64,000 nt of DNA from Paraburkholderia sp. UYCP14C (GCF_004197395.1 NZ_SELS01000017.1:99034-163033); one strand, 5' to 3'. Shown: positions 15,655 to 25,241, numbered from the stretch's first letter. Notes: a model not told the origin generated them from the letters alone. A program made the numbers and translations.

Positions 15655-16116
15655 ATGAGCACCATCATCGAAAAGTACTGGGACGACGCAAAGGAAGGCG
15701 ACGAGTGCGTGAGCCCGACCTACACCGTCACGAAAGAACGCATCCTGGCCTACGCCGACCTCACGGGAGATCACACGCCGGTGCATGTCGACGAGGAATA
15801 TGCCAACGCGAGCCATTTCGGTTCGATCGTCGCGCACGGCCTGTTCGGCCTGTCGATTGCCGATGGCCTGAAGACGCGCAGCGACTATCGCTTCCTGCCC
15901 GGCATGTCGCTCGGCTGGACGTGGGACTTTCTGCTGCCCATTAAGGTCAATGACGTGCTGCATGTGAAGTTCCGCGTGGGCAACATGCGGGCGAGCAAGA
16001 GTCGTCCGGGCTGGGGCATCGTCGTGCTGCCGTCGGAGTTGATCAATCAGGACGGCCAGGTCGTCCAGCGCGGCGAACATCGTTTGATGATCCCGCGCCG
16101 TCCGGGAGCGAACTGA
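15655..16116 (+). CDS. MaoC-family (hotdog) dehydratase
   Basis: 153 residues. It has the R-hydratase motif DLTGDHTPVHVDEEYA with catalytic Asp and His, followed by HGLFGLSIADG. The family hydrates enoyl-CoA or dehydrates 3-hydroxyacyl-CoA thioesters, and related members act on mesaconyl- or methylfumaryl-CoA. It is directly followed by a CoA-transferase gene (overlap of one base in TGATG), so the two probably act in sequence: activation of an acid to its CoA ester and hydration or dehydration. Confidence 0.85.
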   Translation: MSTIIEKYWDDAKEGDECVSPTYTVTKERILAYADLTGDHTPVHVDEEYANASHFGSIVAHGLFGLSIADGLKTRSDYRFLPGMSLGWTWDFLLPIKVNDVLHVKFRVGNMRASKSRPGWGIVVLPSELINQDGQVVQRGEHRLMIPRRPGAN

Positions 16117-17336
16117 TGCAAGCCCGTCCCCTCGAAGGTATTCGCGTCGTCGACTACAGCCACTTTCTCGCCGGTCCTTATGTGGGCCGCTGCCTCGCGG
16201 CGCTCGGCGCCGAAGTCATCAAGGTCGAGCGTCCGGGAAGCGGTGACGCAGGACGCCAGCACGCGACGATTCTCGACGACCAGCAAAGCGCCTATTTCCT
16301 GCAGCTCAATATGGGCAAGCGCGGCGTGAGCGTCGACATGAAAGATCCGCGCGGCAAGGAGTTCATGCAGCGTCTTTGCGATTCCGCCGATGTGTTCATC
16401 GAGAACTATCGACCGGGTGCGCTGGACAAGCTCGGCCTCGGCTACGCCGCGCTGTCCGAGCGCAATCCGGGCCTCGTGTACTGCTCGATTTCGGCGTACG
16501 GCCATACCGGACCCGACGCGCATCGCGCCGGTTTCGGGCTGATCGCCGAGGCGAAGAGCGGCATCATGCAGATGATCGGCAATCCCGGCGAACCGCCGCC
16601 GCTGATGCGCATTTCACTCGGCGATATGTACACCGGCATTCACGCGGTTGCCGCGATCAACGCCGCGCTGCTCGGCCGCGTGAAGAGCGGTCGCGGCCAG
16701 CACATCGACATGGCGTTGTACGACACGCTGGTGTCGATGCACGAATACGCGGTGCAGTGCTACACAATGCAGGGTGTCGTTCCCGAGCAGACCGGCCACG
16801 ACATGCCGACGTCGACGTTGTACGGCGTGTTTCGCGCGGCCGATGGCGATCTCGTGATCGCCGCGCAGGTCGATGACTCGTGGAAGCGGTTCGCGTCGCT
16901 CGTCGAACAGCATGGCGGTCCGGCCGGCTTCGGCGTCGACTCGAGGTTCCACACTCTGAACGGGCGCAACGCCCATCGCGAGGAAATCCTTGCCGTCGTG
17001 AAGCCGTGGGTTGCCGCCAGGCCTGTCGCTGAAGTGCTGGCGCTGCTCGACGGTGTCGACGTGCCTTGCGCAAAAGTGCAGCGCATCGACGAAGTGGTTG
17101 CCGATCCGCAGATCGTCGCGCGTGGCATGGTGATCGAGCAGGACCATCCGCGCTTCGGAAAGCTGCGTCTGCCGAACCTGCCGTTCCGCTTCTCCGACTG
17201 CGACACGTCGATCCGCGAAGTCGGCCCTGACCTCGGTCAGCACAATGTGGAAGTCGCGCAGTCGCTCGGCTTCGACGCCGCGCAGATCGACGCGATGCAG
17301 TCGCAGGGCGTGTTGTATTCGAAAAGGAGTGCGTGA
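16116..17336 (+). CDS. CaiB/BaiF-family (class III) CoA-transferase
   Basis: 406 residues. Hallmarks are LEGIRVVDYSHFLAGPY at the start, LGAEVIKVERPG, the nucleotide-binding IENYRPG, and the catalytic Asp in LGDMYTGIHA. These enzymes move CoA between carboxylic acids in the cytosol. It overlaps the MaoC stop by one base and runs into the AroE start (TGATG). The donor and acceptor acids cannot be read from sequence. The neighbours suggest a branched or cyclic carboxylic acid. Confidence 0.9.
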   Translation: MQARPLEGIRVVDYSHFLAGPYVGRCLAALGAEVIKVERPGSGDAGRQHATILDDQQSAYFLQLNMGKRGVSVDMKDPRGKEFMQRLCDSADVFIENYRPGALDKLGLGYAALSERNPGLVYCSISAYGHTGPDAHRAGFGLIAEAKSGIMQMIGNPGEPPPLMRISLGDMYTGIHAVAAINAALLGRVKSGRGQHIDMALYDTLVSMHEYAVQCYTMQGVVPEQTGHDMPTSTLYGVFRAADGDLVIAAQVDDSWKRFASLVEQHGGPAGFGVDSRFHTLNGRNAHREEILAVVKPWVAARPVAEVLALLDGVDVPCAKVQRIDEVVADPQIVARGMVIEQDHPRFGKLRLPNLPFRFSDCDTSIREVGPDLGQHNVEVAQSLGFDAAQIDAMQSQGVLYSKRSA

Positions 17337-18169
17337 TGAGCGACCAATACGCGGTGATCGGCAATCCGATCGGGCACACGAAATCCCCGCTGATTCACGG
17401 GCTGTTTGCGAAGGAGACGGGGCAGGACATCACCTACTCGGCGATCGAAGGCCCGATCGAGCCCGCCGACGGCTTCGCCGAGACCGTCAGAACGTTTATC
17501 GCCGCAGGCGGCAAGGGCATGAACGTCACCGCGCCGTTCAAGCTGCAAGCGTTCGCGCTTGCCGACGAGCGCAGCGAACGGGCCGCGCTCGCCGGTGCCG
17601 TCAACGCGATGAAGTTCGAGAACGGCCGGATCATTGCCGAGAACTTCGACGGCGTTGGCCTCGTGCGCGACATTGAAGTGAACCTCGGTCAGCCGATGGC
17701 GGGCAAGCGGGTGCTCGTGCTGGGCGCGGGCGGGGCGGTGCGGGGCGCGTTGCTGCCGTTCATCGCGGCGCGGCCGGCGCAACTCGTCGTCGTGAATCGG
17801 GATGTGCGCAAGGCCGAGGCGCTGGTCGCGCAAGTGACAAGCAGCAGCCCATTGATCGCCTGCGGCTACCAGGAACTCGACCATATGGGGGAATTCGATC
17901 TCGTCGTGAACGCGACTTCGGCGAGCCTCACCGGTCAGTTGCCTGCCATTCCACCGGGCGTGTTCAGTCCGGGCGGAACCGCGTACGAACTCGCGTATGG
18001 AAAGGGGCTCACGCCGTTTTTGCGGCTCGCGCGAAATGCGGGTGTGCAGGGCATCGCCGACGGCGTCGGCATGCTCGTCGAGCAGGCCGCCGAAGCGTTC
18101 GAGTGGTGGCGCGGCGTTCGTCCGCAGACGCACGCGATCATCGACCGGCTGACCGTTCCGCTCAACTGA
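17336..18169 (+). CDS. Shikimate dehydrogenase-family enzyme (AroE-like)
   Basis: 277 residues from ATG 17336 with AAAAGGAG upstream. Motifs: VIGNPIGHTKSP for substrate binding, NVTAPFK with the catalytic Lys, NFDGVG (usually NTDG) with the catalytic Asp, and the GAGGAVRG nucleotide loop. AroE reduces 3-dehydroshikimate with NADPH, or as a quinate/shikimate dehydrogenase runs in reverse for catabolism. This copy sits in a LysR-controlled catabolic operon with a type II dehydroquinase, so a degradative or specialised role is more likely than aromatic amino acid synthesis. Confidence 0.85.
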   Translation: MSDQYAVIGNPIGHTKSPLIHGLFAKETGQDITYSAIEGPIEPADGFAETVRTFIAAGGKGMNVTAPFKLQAFALADERSERAALAGAVNAMKFENGRIIAENFDGVGLVRDIEVNLGQPMAGKRVLVLGAGGAVRGALLPFIAARPAQLVVVNRDVRKAEALVAQVTSSSPLIACGYQELDHMGEFDLVVNATSASLTGQLPAIPPGVFSPGGTAYELAYGKGLTPFLRLARNAGVQGIADGVGMLVEQAAEAFEWWRGVRPQTHAIIDRLTVPLN

Positions 18170-18215
18170 CCCACGCGGGCGGACGCCCGCCTGTTTCCAA
18201 CCAGTCTGGATCAAC

Positions 18216-18656
18216 ATGATGAAACAGTTTCTGATGCTGCACGGCATCAACCACAACATGTTCGGCAAACGCGATCCCATACAGTACGGGACGGTCACTC
18301 TCGAAGACATCGACGCTCGACTGCGGACTCTAGCCGACGAACTGGGCGTTGCAGTGCAAAGCTACCAGACGAACAGCGAAGGCGACATGTGTCTGCGGAT
18401 TCACCAGGCTTTCACGGACGACGTCGACGGTGTGCTGATCAACGCGGGCGCGTGGACGCACTACAGTTACGGTATTCGCGATGCGCTGGCGATCTTGACC
18501 GTACCCGTGATCGAGATTCACATGTCCAACATTCATGCTCGCGAAGCGTTCCGCCACAAGTCGGTTTTCGCGGAGATCGTGAAAGGGCAGATTTGCGGTT
18601 TCGGTATCGAAAGCTATCTGCTCGGACTGCGGGCGGCCGTATCTGCCGCTGCCTGA
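18216..18656 (+). CDS. Type II 3-dehydroquinate dehydratase (AroQ-like)
   Basis: 146 residues, the usual length. The type II pattern is recognisable: R19 and Y24 of the flexible lid, LINAGAWTHYSYGIRDAL around the active His, and IEIHMSNIHAREAFRHKS with the second His and Arg residues. The lid reads HNMFGKRDPIQYG instead of the usual NLNLLGTREP, so substrate preference may have drifted. The reaction is trans-dehydration of 3-dehydroquinate, typical of the catabolic (quinate) branch. It is the last gene of the operon, 46 bp after the AroE-like gene. Confidence 0.85.
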   Translation: MMKQFLMLHGINHNMFGKRDPIQYGTVTLEDIDARLRTLADELGVAVQSYQTNSEGDMCLRIHQAFTDDVDGVLINAGAWTHYSYGIRDALAILTVPVIEIHMSNIHAREAFRHKSVFAEIVKGQICGFGIESYLLGLRAAVSAAA

Positions 18657-18696
18657 GAATCGCCGACGAGCAGTGACGCGCGCCGTACTGGATGTC

Positions 18697-18708
18697 CGTC
18701 CATGGACG
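18697..18708. promoter_or_regulatory. 12-bp perfect palindrome upstream of the LysR gene
   Basis: CGTCCATGGACG reads identically on both strands, 46 bp before ATG 18754 and next to the TGCAAT/ATTGCA pair. It could be part of the regulator's own operator. A chance palindrome of this size is possible. Confidence 0.3.
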
Positions 18709-18711
18709 TAA

Positions 18712-18738
18712 TGCAATGGCTACAATGGCGATATTGCA
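18712..18738. promoter_or_regulatory. TGCAAT-N15-ATTGCA inverted repeat, candidate LysR autoregulatory site
   Basis: Arms at 18712-18717 and 18733-18738 are exact complements and end 15 bp before the LysR start. The half-site equals that of the repeat cluster at 14224-14263 in front of the operon. LysR regulators usually bind interrupted dyads of this size near their own promoter. Confidence 0.5.
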
Positions 18739-18753
18739 CCCGACAATACAGCC

Positions 18754-19665
18754 ATGAGTACCACCGACCTCCCGGACCTCAAGCTGCTTCAGCTTTTCGA
18801 CCTGCTTTACGACGTGCGAAGTGTCACGCGAGTCGCTGAGCAACTTGGGCAAAGTCAGCCGACGGTCAGCATCTGGCTGGGTCGCTTGCGCGAGCATTTG
18901 CAGGACCCACTGTTCATCCGCACGCCGGGCGGCATGACGCCCACGCCGCAGGCGGACGCGCTGATCGGACCGTGCAGGGAAATTCTGGAATCGCTGCGTC
19001 GGTTCGCTGCGTGGGAGATCTCTTTCGATCCCGCCACCGCCAAACGGCGGTTCCGTATTTGCATGACGGACGCGAGCCACATTACGCTGCTGCCGCGAAT
19101 GTTGGCGCATTTGCGGGCGCAGGCGCCAGGCGTTCGGCTGGAAGCGGCAAGGATCGACGGCAATACGGAGCGGGCGCTCGAATCCGGCGAGGCCGATCTT
19201 GCGATCGGGCACGTCCCATGGCTCGGGGGCGGTATGTACCAGCAACAGCTGTATCTGCAGGACTGGGTGTGCCTTGCCAACGGCAATCATCCCCGCGTGC
19301 GGGCGCGGCTGAGTTTGAAGCAATACAGTACCGAGGGGCACGTCGTCATTGCGGCTGGCACGGGCGCCCAACTGCTCGAACAGGCGTTGTTGCGCGAGCA
19401 TATCGAACGCGACGTCGTGCTTGAATTGCCCGGATTCCTCGGGCTCGGATCAATCATCAAGTCGACCGATCTGATCGCCACCTTGCCGCGCCACATCGGC
19501 GAAACGCTGGCGCGGACCAATGGCGTCGCGGTGCATTCGTGTCCTTTCCCGGTGGACAAGTTCGCGGTGCGCCAGCACTGGCACGCGAAGTACCATCACG
19601 AAGCCGGCAATCGCTGGCTGCGCTCGGTCGTCGCCGATCTGTTTCTCAGTAGGGACAGCAGCTAG
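18754..19665 (+). CDS. LysR-family transcriptional regulator
   Basis: 303 residues. An N-terminal winged HTH (residues 9-66, SVTRVAEQLGQSQPTVSIWLGRLRE) is followed by a two-lobe periplasmic-binding-like effector domain. It lies 97 bp after the AroQ-like gene in the same direction and shares an ATTGC half-site with the operon promoter, so it is the likely local regulator, with a pathway intermediate as inducer. Its 3' end overlaps the convergent GGDEF-EAL gene by 20 bp. Confidence 0.9.
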   Translation: MSTTDLPDLKLLQLFDLLYDVRSVTRVAEQLGQSQPTVSIWLGRLREHLQDPLFIRTPGGMTPTPQADALIGPCREILESLRRFAAWEISFDPATAKRRFRICMTDASHITLLPRMLAHLRAQAPGVRLEAARIDGNTERALESGEADLAIGHVPWLGGGMYQQQLYLQDWVCLANGNHPRVRARLSLKQYSTEGHVVIAAGTGAQLLEQALLREHIERDVVLELPGFLGLGSIIKSTDLIATLPRHIGETLARTNGVAVHSCPFPVDKFAVRQHWHAKYHHEAGNRWLRSVVADLFLSRDSS

Positions 19666-22042
19666 CTGCTCCTGCCGCGGACAAGGGCACGGCGCTTTCG
19701 CAGAGCGCGAGATTCTCCGCCTGCATCGGCCTCGTCAAAAAGAACCCTTGCACGTAGTCGCAGCCCGCGTCGCGCAGCGCATGCAGCTGTTGATTCGTTT
19801 CGACACCTTCGGCCGTCACCTCGATGCCGAGTTCGTGCGACATCTGAATGATGCCCCGGACGATCGACGCGGCCGCCGAGTCGCGGCTCAGCCTGGCCGT
19901 AAACGACCGGTCGATCTTAACGATGTCCGGCGAAAAATCTGCCAGATAACGCAGGCTGGAGTACCCCGTGCCAAAGTCGTCGATGGCAATGCGCACGCCA
20001 AGGCGCTTGAGCGCCATCAGCGTGTCTTGCGCGAGAGAGGGGTCTTCCATCAGCGCGCTTTCGGTCAGTTCGATCTGAAGGCAGCCCGGCGGCACCCGAT
20101 GTTTTCGCAGCGCCTGGTCGACGATCGCGACAAGCGAGTCATCCCTCAACTGACGCGCGGACACGTTCACCGACATGGACAGCTCTGTTCTTCCGGCGGA
20201 CTGCCAGACGGCCAGTTGAGCGAGGGCCGCGTCCACGACCCACGCGCCGACTTCGACGATGAACCCGCTCTCTTCCAGGATCGGGATGAAGCTGCCGGGA
20301 GGGACGATGCCTCGCGCCGGATGATTCCAGCGGACGAGTGCTTCGACGCCTTTCACCGCCAGAGAGGCTGGCTCATGAATACCTTGGAAATGGAGCACGA
20401 ACTGGTTCGACGCCAGCGCCGTGGGCAGACTGCACTCCAGTTCGAAATCTCCGAGCACGTCGCTGGATGCTTCGTCGGCGAAGCGAAAGCCGTTGCGACC
20501 GCCTTTTTTCGCCGCATACATCGCGACATCCGCGCTCGTCAGCAGCGCCTCGTGATCGCGGCCGTGTTCGGGAAAGATCGAGATGCCGATCGACGCCGTC
20601 ACGAACGGCGCGGCGTGGTCTTTGCGAACGTCGCTCGAGAACAGGTTCAGAAGAGACTGTGCCAACGCCGCCAATGTGGCCTTGTCGCTCGCACCCCTGA
20701 CGATGACCGCGAACTCGTCTCCGCCGAGGCGCGCTACGCAGGCATCCGGCGGAAGCGCGCCTTGGATGACCTTGGCGATGTCCTGTAACAGACGGTCAGC
20801 GGCCGTATGGCCGAGCGTATCGTTGAGGACCTTGAAGCGGTCGAGGTCGACGAACATCAGACCGAACGCGAGGTTCTGCCTGCAGAGCGCCTTCATCTGG
20901 CGGATCAGCGCACCGCGGTTGGCCAAACCCGTCAGCCCGTCGGTGTAGGCGAGATGGTCGAGCGCCGCGAGGCGTTCCTGTTCCAGCGTGATGTCCTCGC
21001 TGACACCGACGATGCGCACCACGTTCGCGAAGCCGTCGCACACGGGATAGGCGGTGCTTCTGATCCAGCGCAGGCAGCCATCCGGGCGGCGGATGCGGTA
21101 TTCGAAGCGACCTTCCGACACTTCGGATGAGATGCGGTTCATCTCGGCGAGCAAAGGCTCCAGATCCTCTGGCACCACCAGATCGAGCCATGCGGAAGGT
21201 CTGTTGCTGAGCTCTTGAGGCGTAATGCCGAACACGCTTTCGACACCTGCGCTGACATGATGACAGTGTTCAAAATGGGAGCTATACGAATAGAACACGA
21301 GCCGGACATGCAGCTCCATCTCATGCATCAGCTCATCGCGTTCGCGTAGTCTCTTCAACAGCTCGGATTGCTGGGTGACGTCCTCCGAAGCACAAAGCAG
21401 CGCGGTCACCACGCCGTCGTCGCCAGGCACTGGCGTGAGGGTGGAGTTCCACCATTTGGTACGCCCCTTCGTCGTCGCGCAGCTTCCGGTGAACGATGTG
21501 CTCTTGCCCGAAGCGGCGCCCGTCAATGCATTCTCGGCCGCCGTGCGGTCCTCGCCGGTCCAGAATGCGAGCCAGTCCGCGCCGCAGAGTTGCTCCGGTG
21601 ACTCCGCGTCCATCAACAGGGCGCCGTGCTCCGACACCCGCAGCATTCTTCCGTCCGTGGCGAGCACCTTCAGGCAGTCGCGATTCGCGTGCAGAAGCCC
21701 GCTCGCCAGTGCGGTGGCGGCAGTTTGCCGGGCGTGATCAACGCCCAGTTTTCGACGGACTATCGCGAGGCCTGCGATGCCCGACACCATCGACAAGGCA
21801 ACGCGCAGGGTAGTCGCCGCTTCGCTGGCCGCCTGATGCACCAGCGCACCGACGCCAACGCCGGCAACGACGGCAATGCAGAGACTCGTCAGCGGGATGG
21901 TTTTGCGTTGACCATAGCGCGACAGGAAATAGGAAAGAAACTGCTGGTTCCGGGCGGACCAACCATTGGCGTGGGCGTCTCGATCGACCCGGGACTCAGT
22001 CGGGCTGGTTTTTTTAGGGCACGAGGCCGCTTTGAATCTCAC
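19646..22042 (-). CDS. Membrane PAS-PAS-GGDEF-EAL cyclic-di-GMP signalling protein
   Basis: 798 residues from GTG 22042, which has GGAG six bases upstream. Two N-terminal transmembrane helices (about 45-95) precede two PAS-like domains (about 110-225 and 240-365). A GGDEF domain has an intact GGDEF near 437-441, and the C-terminal EAL domain has an intact EALVRW near 566 plus DDFGTGYSSL and the late ECVE-equivalent AEGVET. Both the diguanylate cyclase and the phosphodiesterase signatures are complete, so either activity is possible. It is convergent with the LysR gene (20-bp overlap). No partner gene is adjacent. Confidence 0.9.
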   Translation of the reverse strand: MRFKAASCPKKTSPTESRVDRDAHANGWSARNQQFLSYFLSRYGQRKTIPLTSLCIAVVAGVGVGALVHQAASEAATTLRVALSMVSGIAGLAIVRRKLGVDHARQTAATALASGLLHANRDCLKVLATDGRMLRVSEHGALLMDAESPEQLCGADWLAFWTGEDRTAAENALTGAASGKSTSFTGSCATTKGRTKWWNSTLTPVPGDDGVVTALLCASEDVTQQSELLKRLRERDELMHEMELHVRLVFYSYSSHFEHCHHVSAGVESVFGITPQELSNRPSAWLDLVVPEDLEPLLAEMNRISSEVSEGRFEYRIRRPDGCLRWIRSTAYPVCDGFANVVRIVGVSEDITLEQERLAALDHLAYTDGLTGLANRGALIRQMKALCRQNLAFGLMFVDLDRFKVLNDTLGHTAADRLLQDIAKVIQGALPPDACVARLGGDEFAVIVRGASDKATLAALAQSLLNLFSSDVRKDHAAPFVTASIGISIFPEHGRDHEALLTSADVAMYAAKKGGRNGFRFADEASSDVLGDFELECSLPTALASNQFVLHFQGIHEPASLAVKGVEALVRWNHPARGIVPPGSFIPILEESGFIVEVGAWVVDAALAQLAVWQSAGRTELSMSVNVSARQLRDDSLVAIVDQALRKHRVPPGCLQIELTESALMEDPSLAQDTLMALKRLGVRIAIDDFGTGYSSLRYLADFSPDIVKIDRSFTARLSRDSAAASIVRGIIQMSHELGIEVTAEGVETNQQLHALRDAGCDYVQGFFLTRPMQAENLALCESAVPLSAAGAASCCPY

Positions 22043-22187
22043 GCTGTTCTCCGACTACCTGGTTGAGCAACGGCTCGAACGCTGCGAGCCGCCTCACTTT
22101 GACTATTACGGTAGGAATTCGGAGATCTTTAATCCGCGCCGGGCGGGTACCGCGGAGCGCATGAGTTCAGGGCGGATTGCGTAGCCA

Positions 22188-23549
22188 TCAGCCTTTGCGG
22201 GGCTTGATCTGCGTGAATTGCCGGATGCGTTCGGCAAGTGCGGGTATTCCCGAGTCGCGTGCGACGTAGTGCGCGACCTGCCGGGTGGCCAGATCGATGG
22301 TCACCTGATCGTCCGGGGTTTTCGTGTTGGGTCCGTCGATGGCGGGATGGTATTCGATACGCAGTTGCTTTGCGTTGGCGACAAGCCGCAAATACCCGTA
22401 GTTACGGTCGTCGTAGCTTTCAAGGACAACTGCATCCGTGTCTTTCGATGCGGCCTGGATCAGTTGCGGCGCCCGAAGCGGCGGCTGTCCGTTGGTGGTG
22501 AGCGGCTGCACTTCGTGACCGCCGTTCCCGCAAACGATGTAAGGGATATGTGTGCCGTCCGAACGGGTTCGCGTAAAGCGCTGATAGTTGTGCGCGTGTC
22601 CCGCGAGGTCGGCATGCGGCCAGATACCGACCTCATGGCAAATGGCATCGATCTGCCGTTGCATTTCGACGCTCCAGCCGTGACGGCCGCGCACCACATA
22701 GGGCGGATGGTGATGCGCGAACAGCAGGGCGCCTCGGTAGTTCTCTTTCTTGACCCGCAATAACGCCGCTTTCAGGAATTTCAGCTGGCTGTTGCCGATG
22801 TGACGGTCGGCAATGACGCCGGGGTCCTCCAGCGTATTGCTGTACAGCGCAATGATGCGCACGAACGGCGCCTCGAACGTGAAGAAAACGCCCGGCTGAA
22901 TTTGTGCCGTGCGTGAAAGGTGGCCTGCATCGGCGGAGACCTGGAAGCAGTCGGAGCAGAAGTTCCTCAGAAACGCCTGCAGGCTCTTCTCATGTTCCAG
23001 CGGCGAAACCATTCCGTCGTGGTTGCCGGCAGCGGCGAGAATCGGCGCGTGATAGTTGCGGTACGGCTCGTAGAACTGATCGTAGTAGTACTGCGCTTCG
23101 CCAAAGCTGTAGACGATGTCACCCAGCAGAAAGTTGAATTGCGGCACCTCGGCGGGATCGGCTTCGTCGAAGTCGCTGACCATCTTGTCCGAGACTTGAT
23201 TCTGGGTAGCCGGACCTTTGGTGCTGCCGCAATCGCCGGTGGCGTGAAAGACGATCTGTCCGCTCGCGCTGATCGTATCGAGGAGCGTCTGGTTGTTGTC
23301 CACCACCTCCGCGAACGACAGCCGGGGCTCGGTGCCGCCGCGCGGCGCAGGAAACGGCAGCGCCTTCAGCTTGTGCTCGCGGTTCAGTTCGTCGATGACC
23401 TTGTAGGCGGCGGCATCGGATGCGTGCCTGACCACGAAAGTTTGCGGGTCGGGCGTGGGTTGCGGTTGCGAGAAAACGGGCGCGGCGAGAATCCTGCCGT
23501 TGCGGTTGCCGCGCGCGGCTGACGATTCGTCTGAACGCTTCTTCGGCAT
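22188..23549 (-). CDS. Metallophosphoesterase (calcineurin-like phosphatase)
   Basis: 453 residues from ATG 23549, which is preceded by a perfect AGGAGG; the upstream in-frame start lacks one. Metallophosphatase motifs appear in order: FHATGDCG, LLGDIVYS, AAAGNHDGM, LLFAHHHPPY and LAGHAHNYQRF. This is the two-metal active site of purple-acid-phosphatase-like enzymes. There is no clear signal peptide; the N-terminus is basic and low in complexity. Substrate is unknown. It stands alone between the GGDEF-EAL gene and the Nramp gene. Confidence 0.85.
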   Translation of the reverse strand: MPKKRSDESSAARGNRNGRILAAPVFSQPQPTPDPQTFVVRHASDAAAYKVIDELNREHKLKALPFPAPRGGTEPRLSFAEVVDNNQTLLDTISASGQIVFHATGDCGSTKGPATQNQVSDKMVSDFDEADPAEVPQFNFLLGDIVYSFGEAQYYYDQFYEPYRNYHAPILAAAGNHDGMVSPLEHEKSLQAFLRNFCSDCFQVSADAGHLSRTAQIQPGVFFTFEAPFVRIIALYSNTLEDPGVIADRHIGNSQLKFLKAALLRVKKENYRGALLFAHHHPPYVVRGRHGWSVEMQRQIDAICHEVGIWPHADLAGHAHNYQRFTRTRSDGTHIPYIVCGNGGHEVQPLTTNGQPPLRAPQLIQAASKDTDAVVLESYDDRNYGYLRLVANAKQLRIEYHPAIDGPNTKTPDDQVTIDLATRQVAHYVARDSGIPALAERIRQFTQIKPRKG

Positions 23550-23717
23550 GTGCAATCCTCCTTTAACGTCGAACGGGGACGGCCACGCGGTTGTCGGCAA
23601 ACCGTCAGCATGTGACGGTGGTGTTGCTGGCCGGGTGCACGGTTCAGACGAATGTACAAGGAGGAAGTTCAGATCCGGTTGCCGTTGCGCAACCGGGTTC
23701 GCGGCAGCACGAATTGC

Positions 23718-25010
23718 TTACGACGGCACGAATACGCCCACTGCCGCTAGCGCCATCGCAAGCGTGGCGAGCCAGCCTCCCCAGGCCAGCACGCCCGTGA
23801 CGGCGAACTGTCCCATGATCCGCCGGCTGCGGGCCATCAGCATCATGACGACCATGATCGGCACCGCGGTAACGCCATTGATCACCGCACTCCAGTACAG
23901 CGCGCGGATCGGGTCGAAATGCATGAAGGTGATGGCCACGCCGCCCAGGATGGCCAGCGCGATCACCGCATAGAATTCGCGCGCGAGCGTCAGTTGCAAC
24001 GCGAGACTGCTGCGCCAGCGAAAGCTGCCCGCGGCGGCGTAGGCGGCCGAGCCGGCGAGGACCGGCAGCGCGAGCAGGCCGGTTCCGATGATGCCGAGCG
24101 CAAACAGGACGTAAGCAAATCGTCCGGCAAACGGCTCGAGCGCCCGCGCGGCATCGGCCGAGGTTTTCACGTCGATGTGATGCAGATGGAGCGTAGCGGC
24201 CGCCGTCAACATGATGAAGAATGCAACGAAGTTGGACACCCCCATGCCGACCCACGTATCGAAACGGATCCTGCGCAACTGTGCGGGCGCTTCGTGCGGG
24301 ACGCGGCGCAACGGAGCCTGTTCCGGCGCCGAGCGCATTTCCTCGACTTCCTGCGACGCCTGCCAGAAGAACAGGTACGGACTGATCGTCGTACCGAGCA
24401 CCGCCACCACCATCGTCAAATAGTCGGACGTCAGCGAGACGCGCGGCAACACGATGGCGCGTGCGACTTCACCCCAAGGGATCGGAACGATGAATGCGAC
24501 CGCGACGTACGCCAGAAGCGATAGCGCGGTCCACTTCAGGATGCGCGCATAACTTTCGTAGGGGACGAAGATCTGCAGAACGACGGAAAGCAAACCGATG
24601 CCGACGACATAAACGTGCTGCGGACCGCCCAGCAGCAATCCGGCTGCGGCGCCCATCGCCGACAAATCGGCGGCGATGTTGATCACGTTTGCCACGACGA
24701 GCAGGCCGACCGCGCTGTATAGCAGCCATGCCGGATAATGCGCGCGCATGTTGGACGCGAGGCCCTTACCGGTCACCCGGCCAATCTGCGCGCTCACCAG
24801 CTGTATTGCGGTCATCAACGGATAGGTGATCAGGATCACCCACAGCAGATTGAACCCGAACTGTGCGCCGGCCTGCGAATAGGTGCCGATTCCGGATGGA
24901 TCGTCATCCGCGGCGCCTGTGATCAGACCAGGCCCCAGCCGTTTGATCCAGGATCGCTCGACAGGGTCGCGAACCGCGGATTCCGGCTCGATCAATTTTT
25001 CGTCGCTCAT
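23718..25010 (-). CDS. Nramp-family divalent metal transporter
   Basis: 430 residues from ATG 25010 with GAGGTGAC upstream; the longer open frame to 25214 has no homologous sequence. About eleven transmembrane helices. The signature helix reads DDDPSGIGTYSQAGAQFGF instead of the DPGN of classical MntH, so this belongs to the divergent Nramp branch common in Burkholderia whose ion is uncertain (Mn, Fe, or Mg). LGTTISPYLFFWQASQE represents the helix 6 region. It is an inner-membrane, proton-coupled carrier by family. Confidence 0.85.
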   Translation of the reverse strand: MSDEKLIEPESAVRDPVERSWIKRLGPGLITGAADDDPSGIGTYSQAGAQFGFNLLWVILITYPLMTAIQLVSAQIGRVTGKGLASNMRAHYPAWLLYSAVGLLVVANVINIAADLSAMGAAAGLLLGGPQHVYVVGIGLLSVVLQIFVPYESYARILKWTALSLLAYVAVAFIVPIPWGEVARAIVLPRVSLTSDYLTMVVAVLGTTISPYLFFWQASQEVEEMRSAPEQAPLRRVPHEAPAQLRRIRFDTWVGMGVSNFVAFFIMLTAAATLHLHHIDVKTSADAARALEPFAGRFAYVLFALGIIGTGLLALPVLAGSAAYAAAGSFRWRSSLALQLTLAREFYAVIALAILGGVAITFMHFDPIRALYWSAVINGVTAVPIMVVMMLMARSRRIMGQFAVTGVLAWGGWLATLAMALAAVGVFVPS

Positions 25011-25241
25011 AGATGTCACCTCGCGGCAACATTGAGCAAATTGCGGGCCCAGCGCGTTCGCACAAGCTTTAGCGAGCGGAAATGGGGATTTCCAGGCCGG
25101 AGCAACGAACCATGAACTGTGTCGGAAGAAACCGTCACTCGTGACGATTGCGGGACGACGTGGCCGACTCCATTCAAGCGGAATGGAGATTCGCTCCGCT
25201 ATTTCAGAGCGCACGCGGTCCGCAACCGGACCGCGCGGAAT

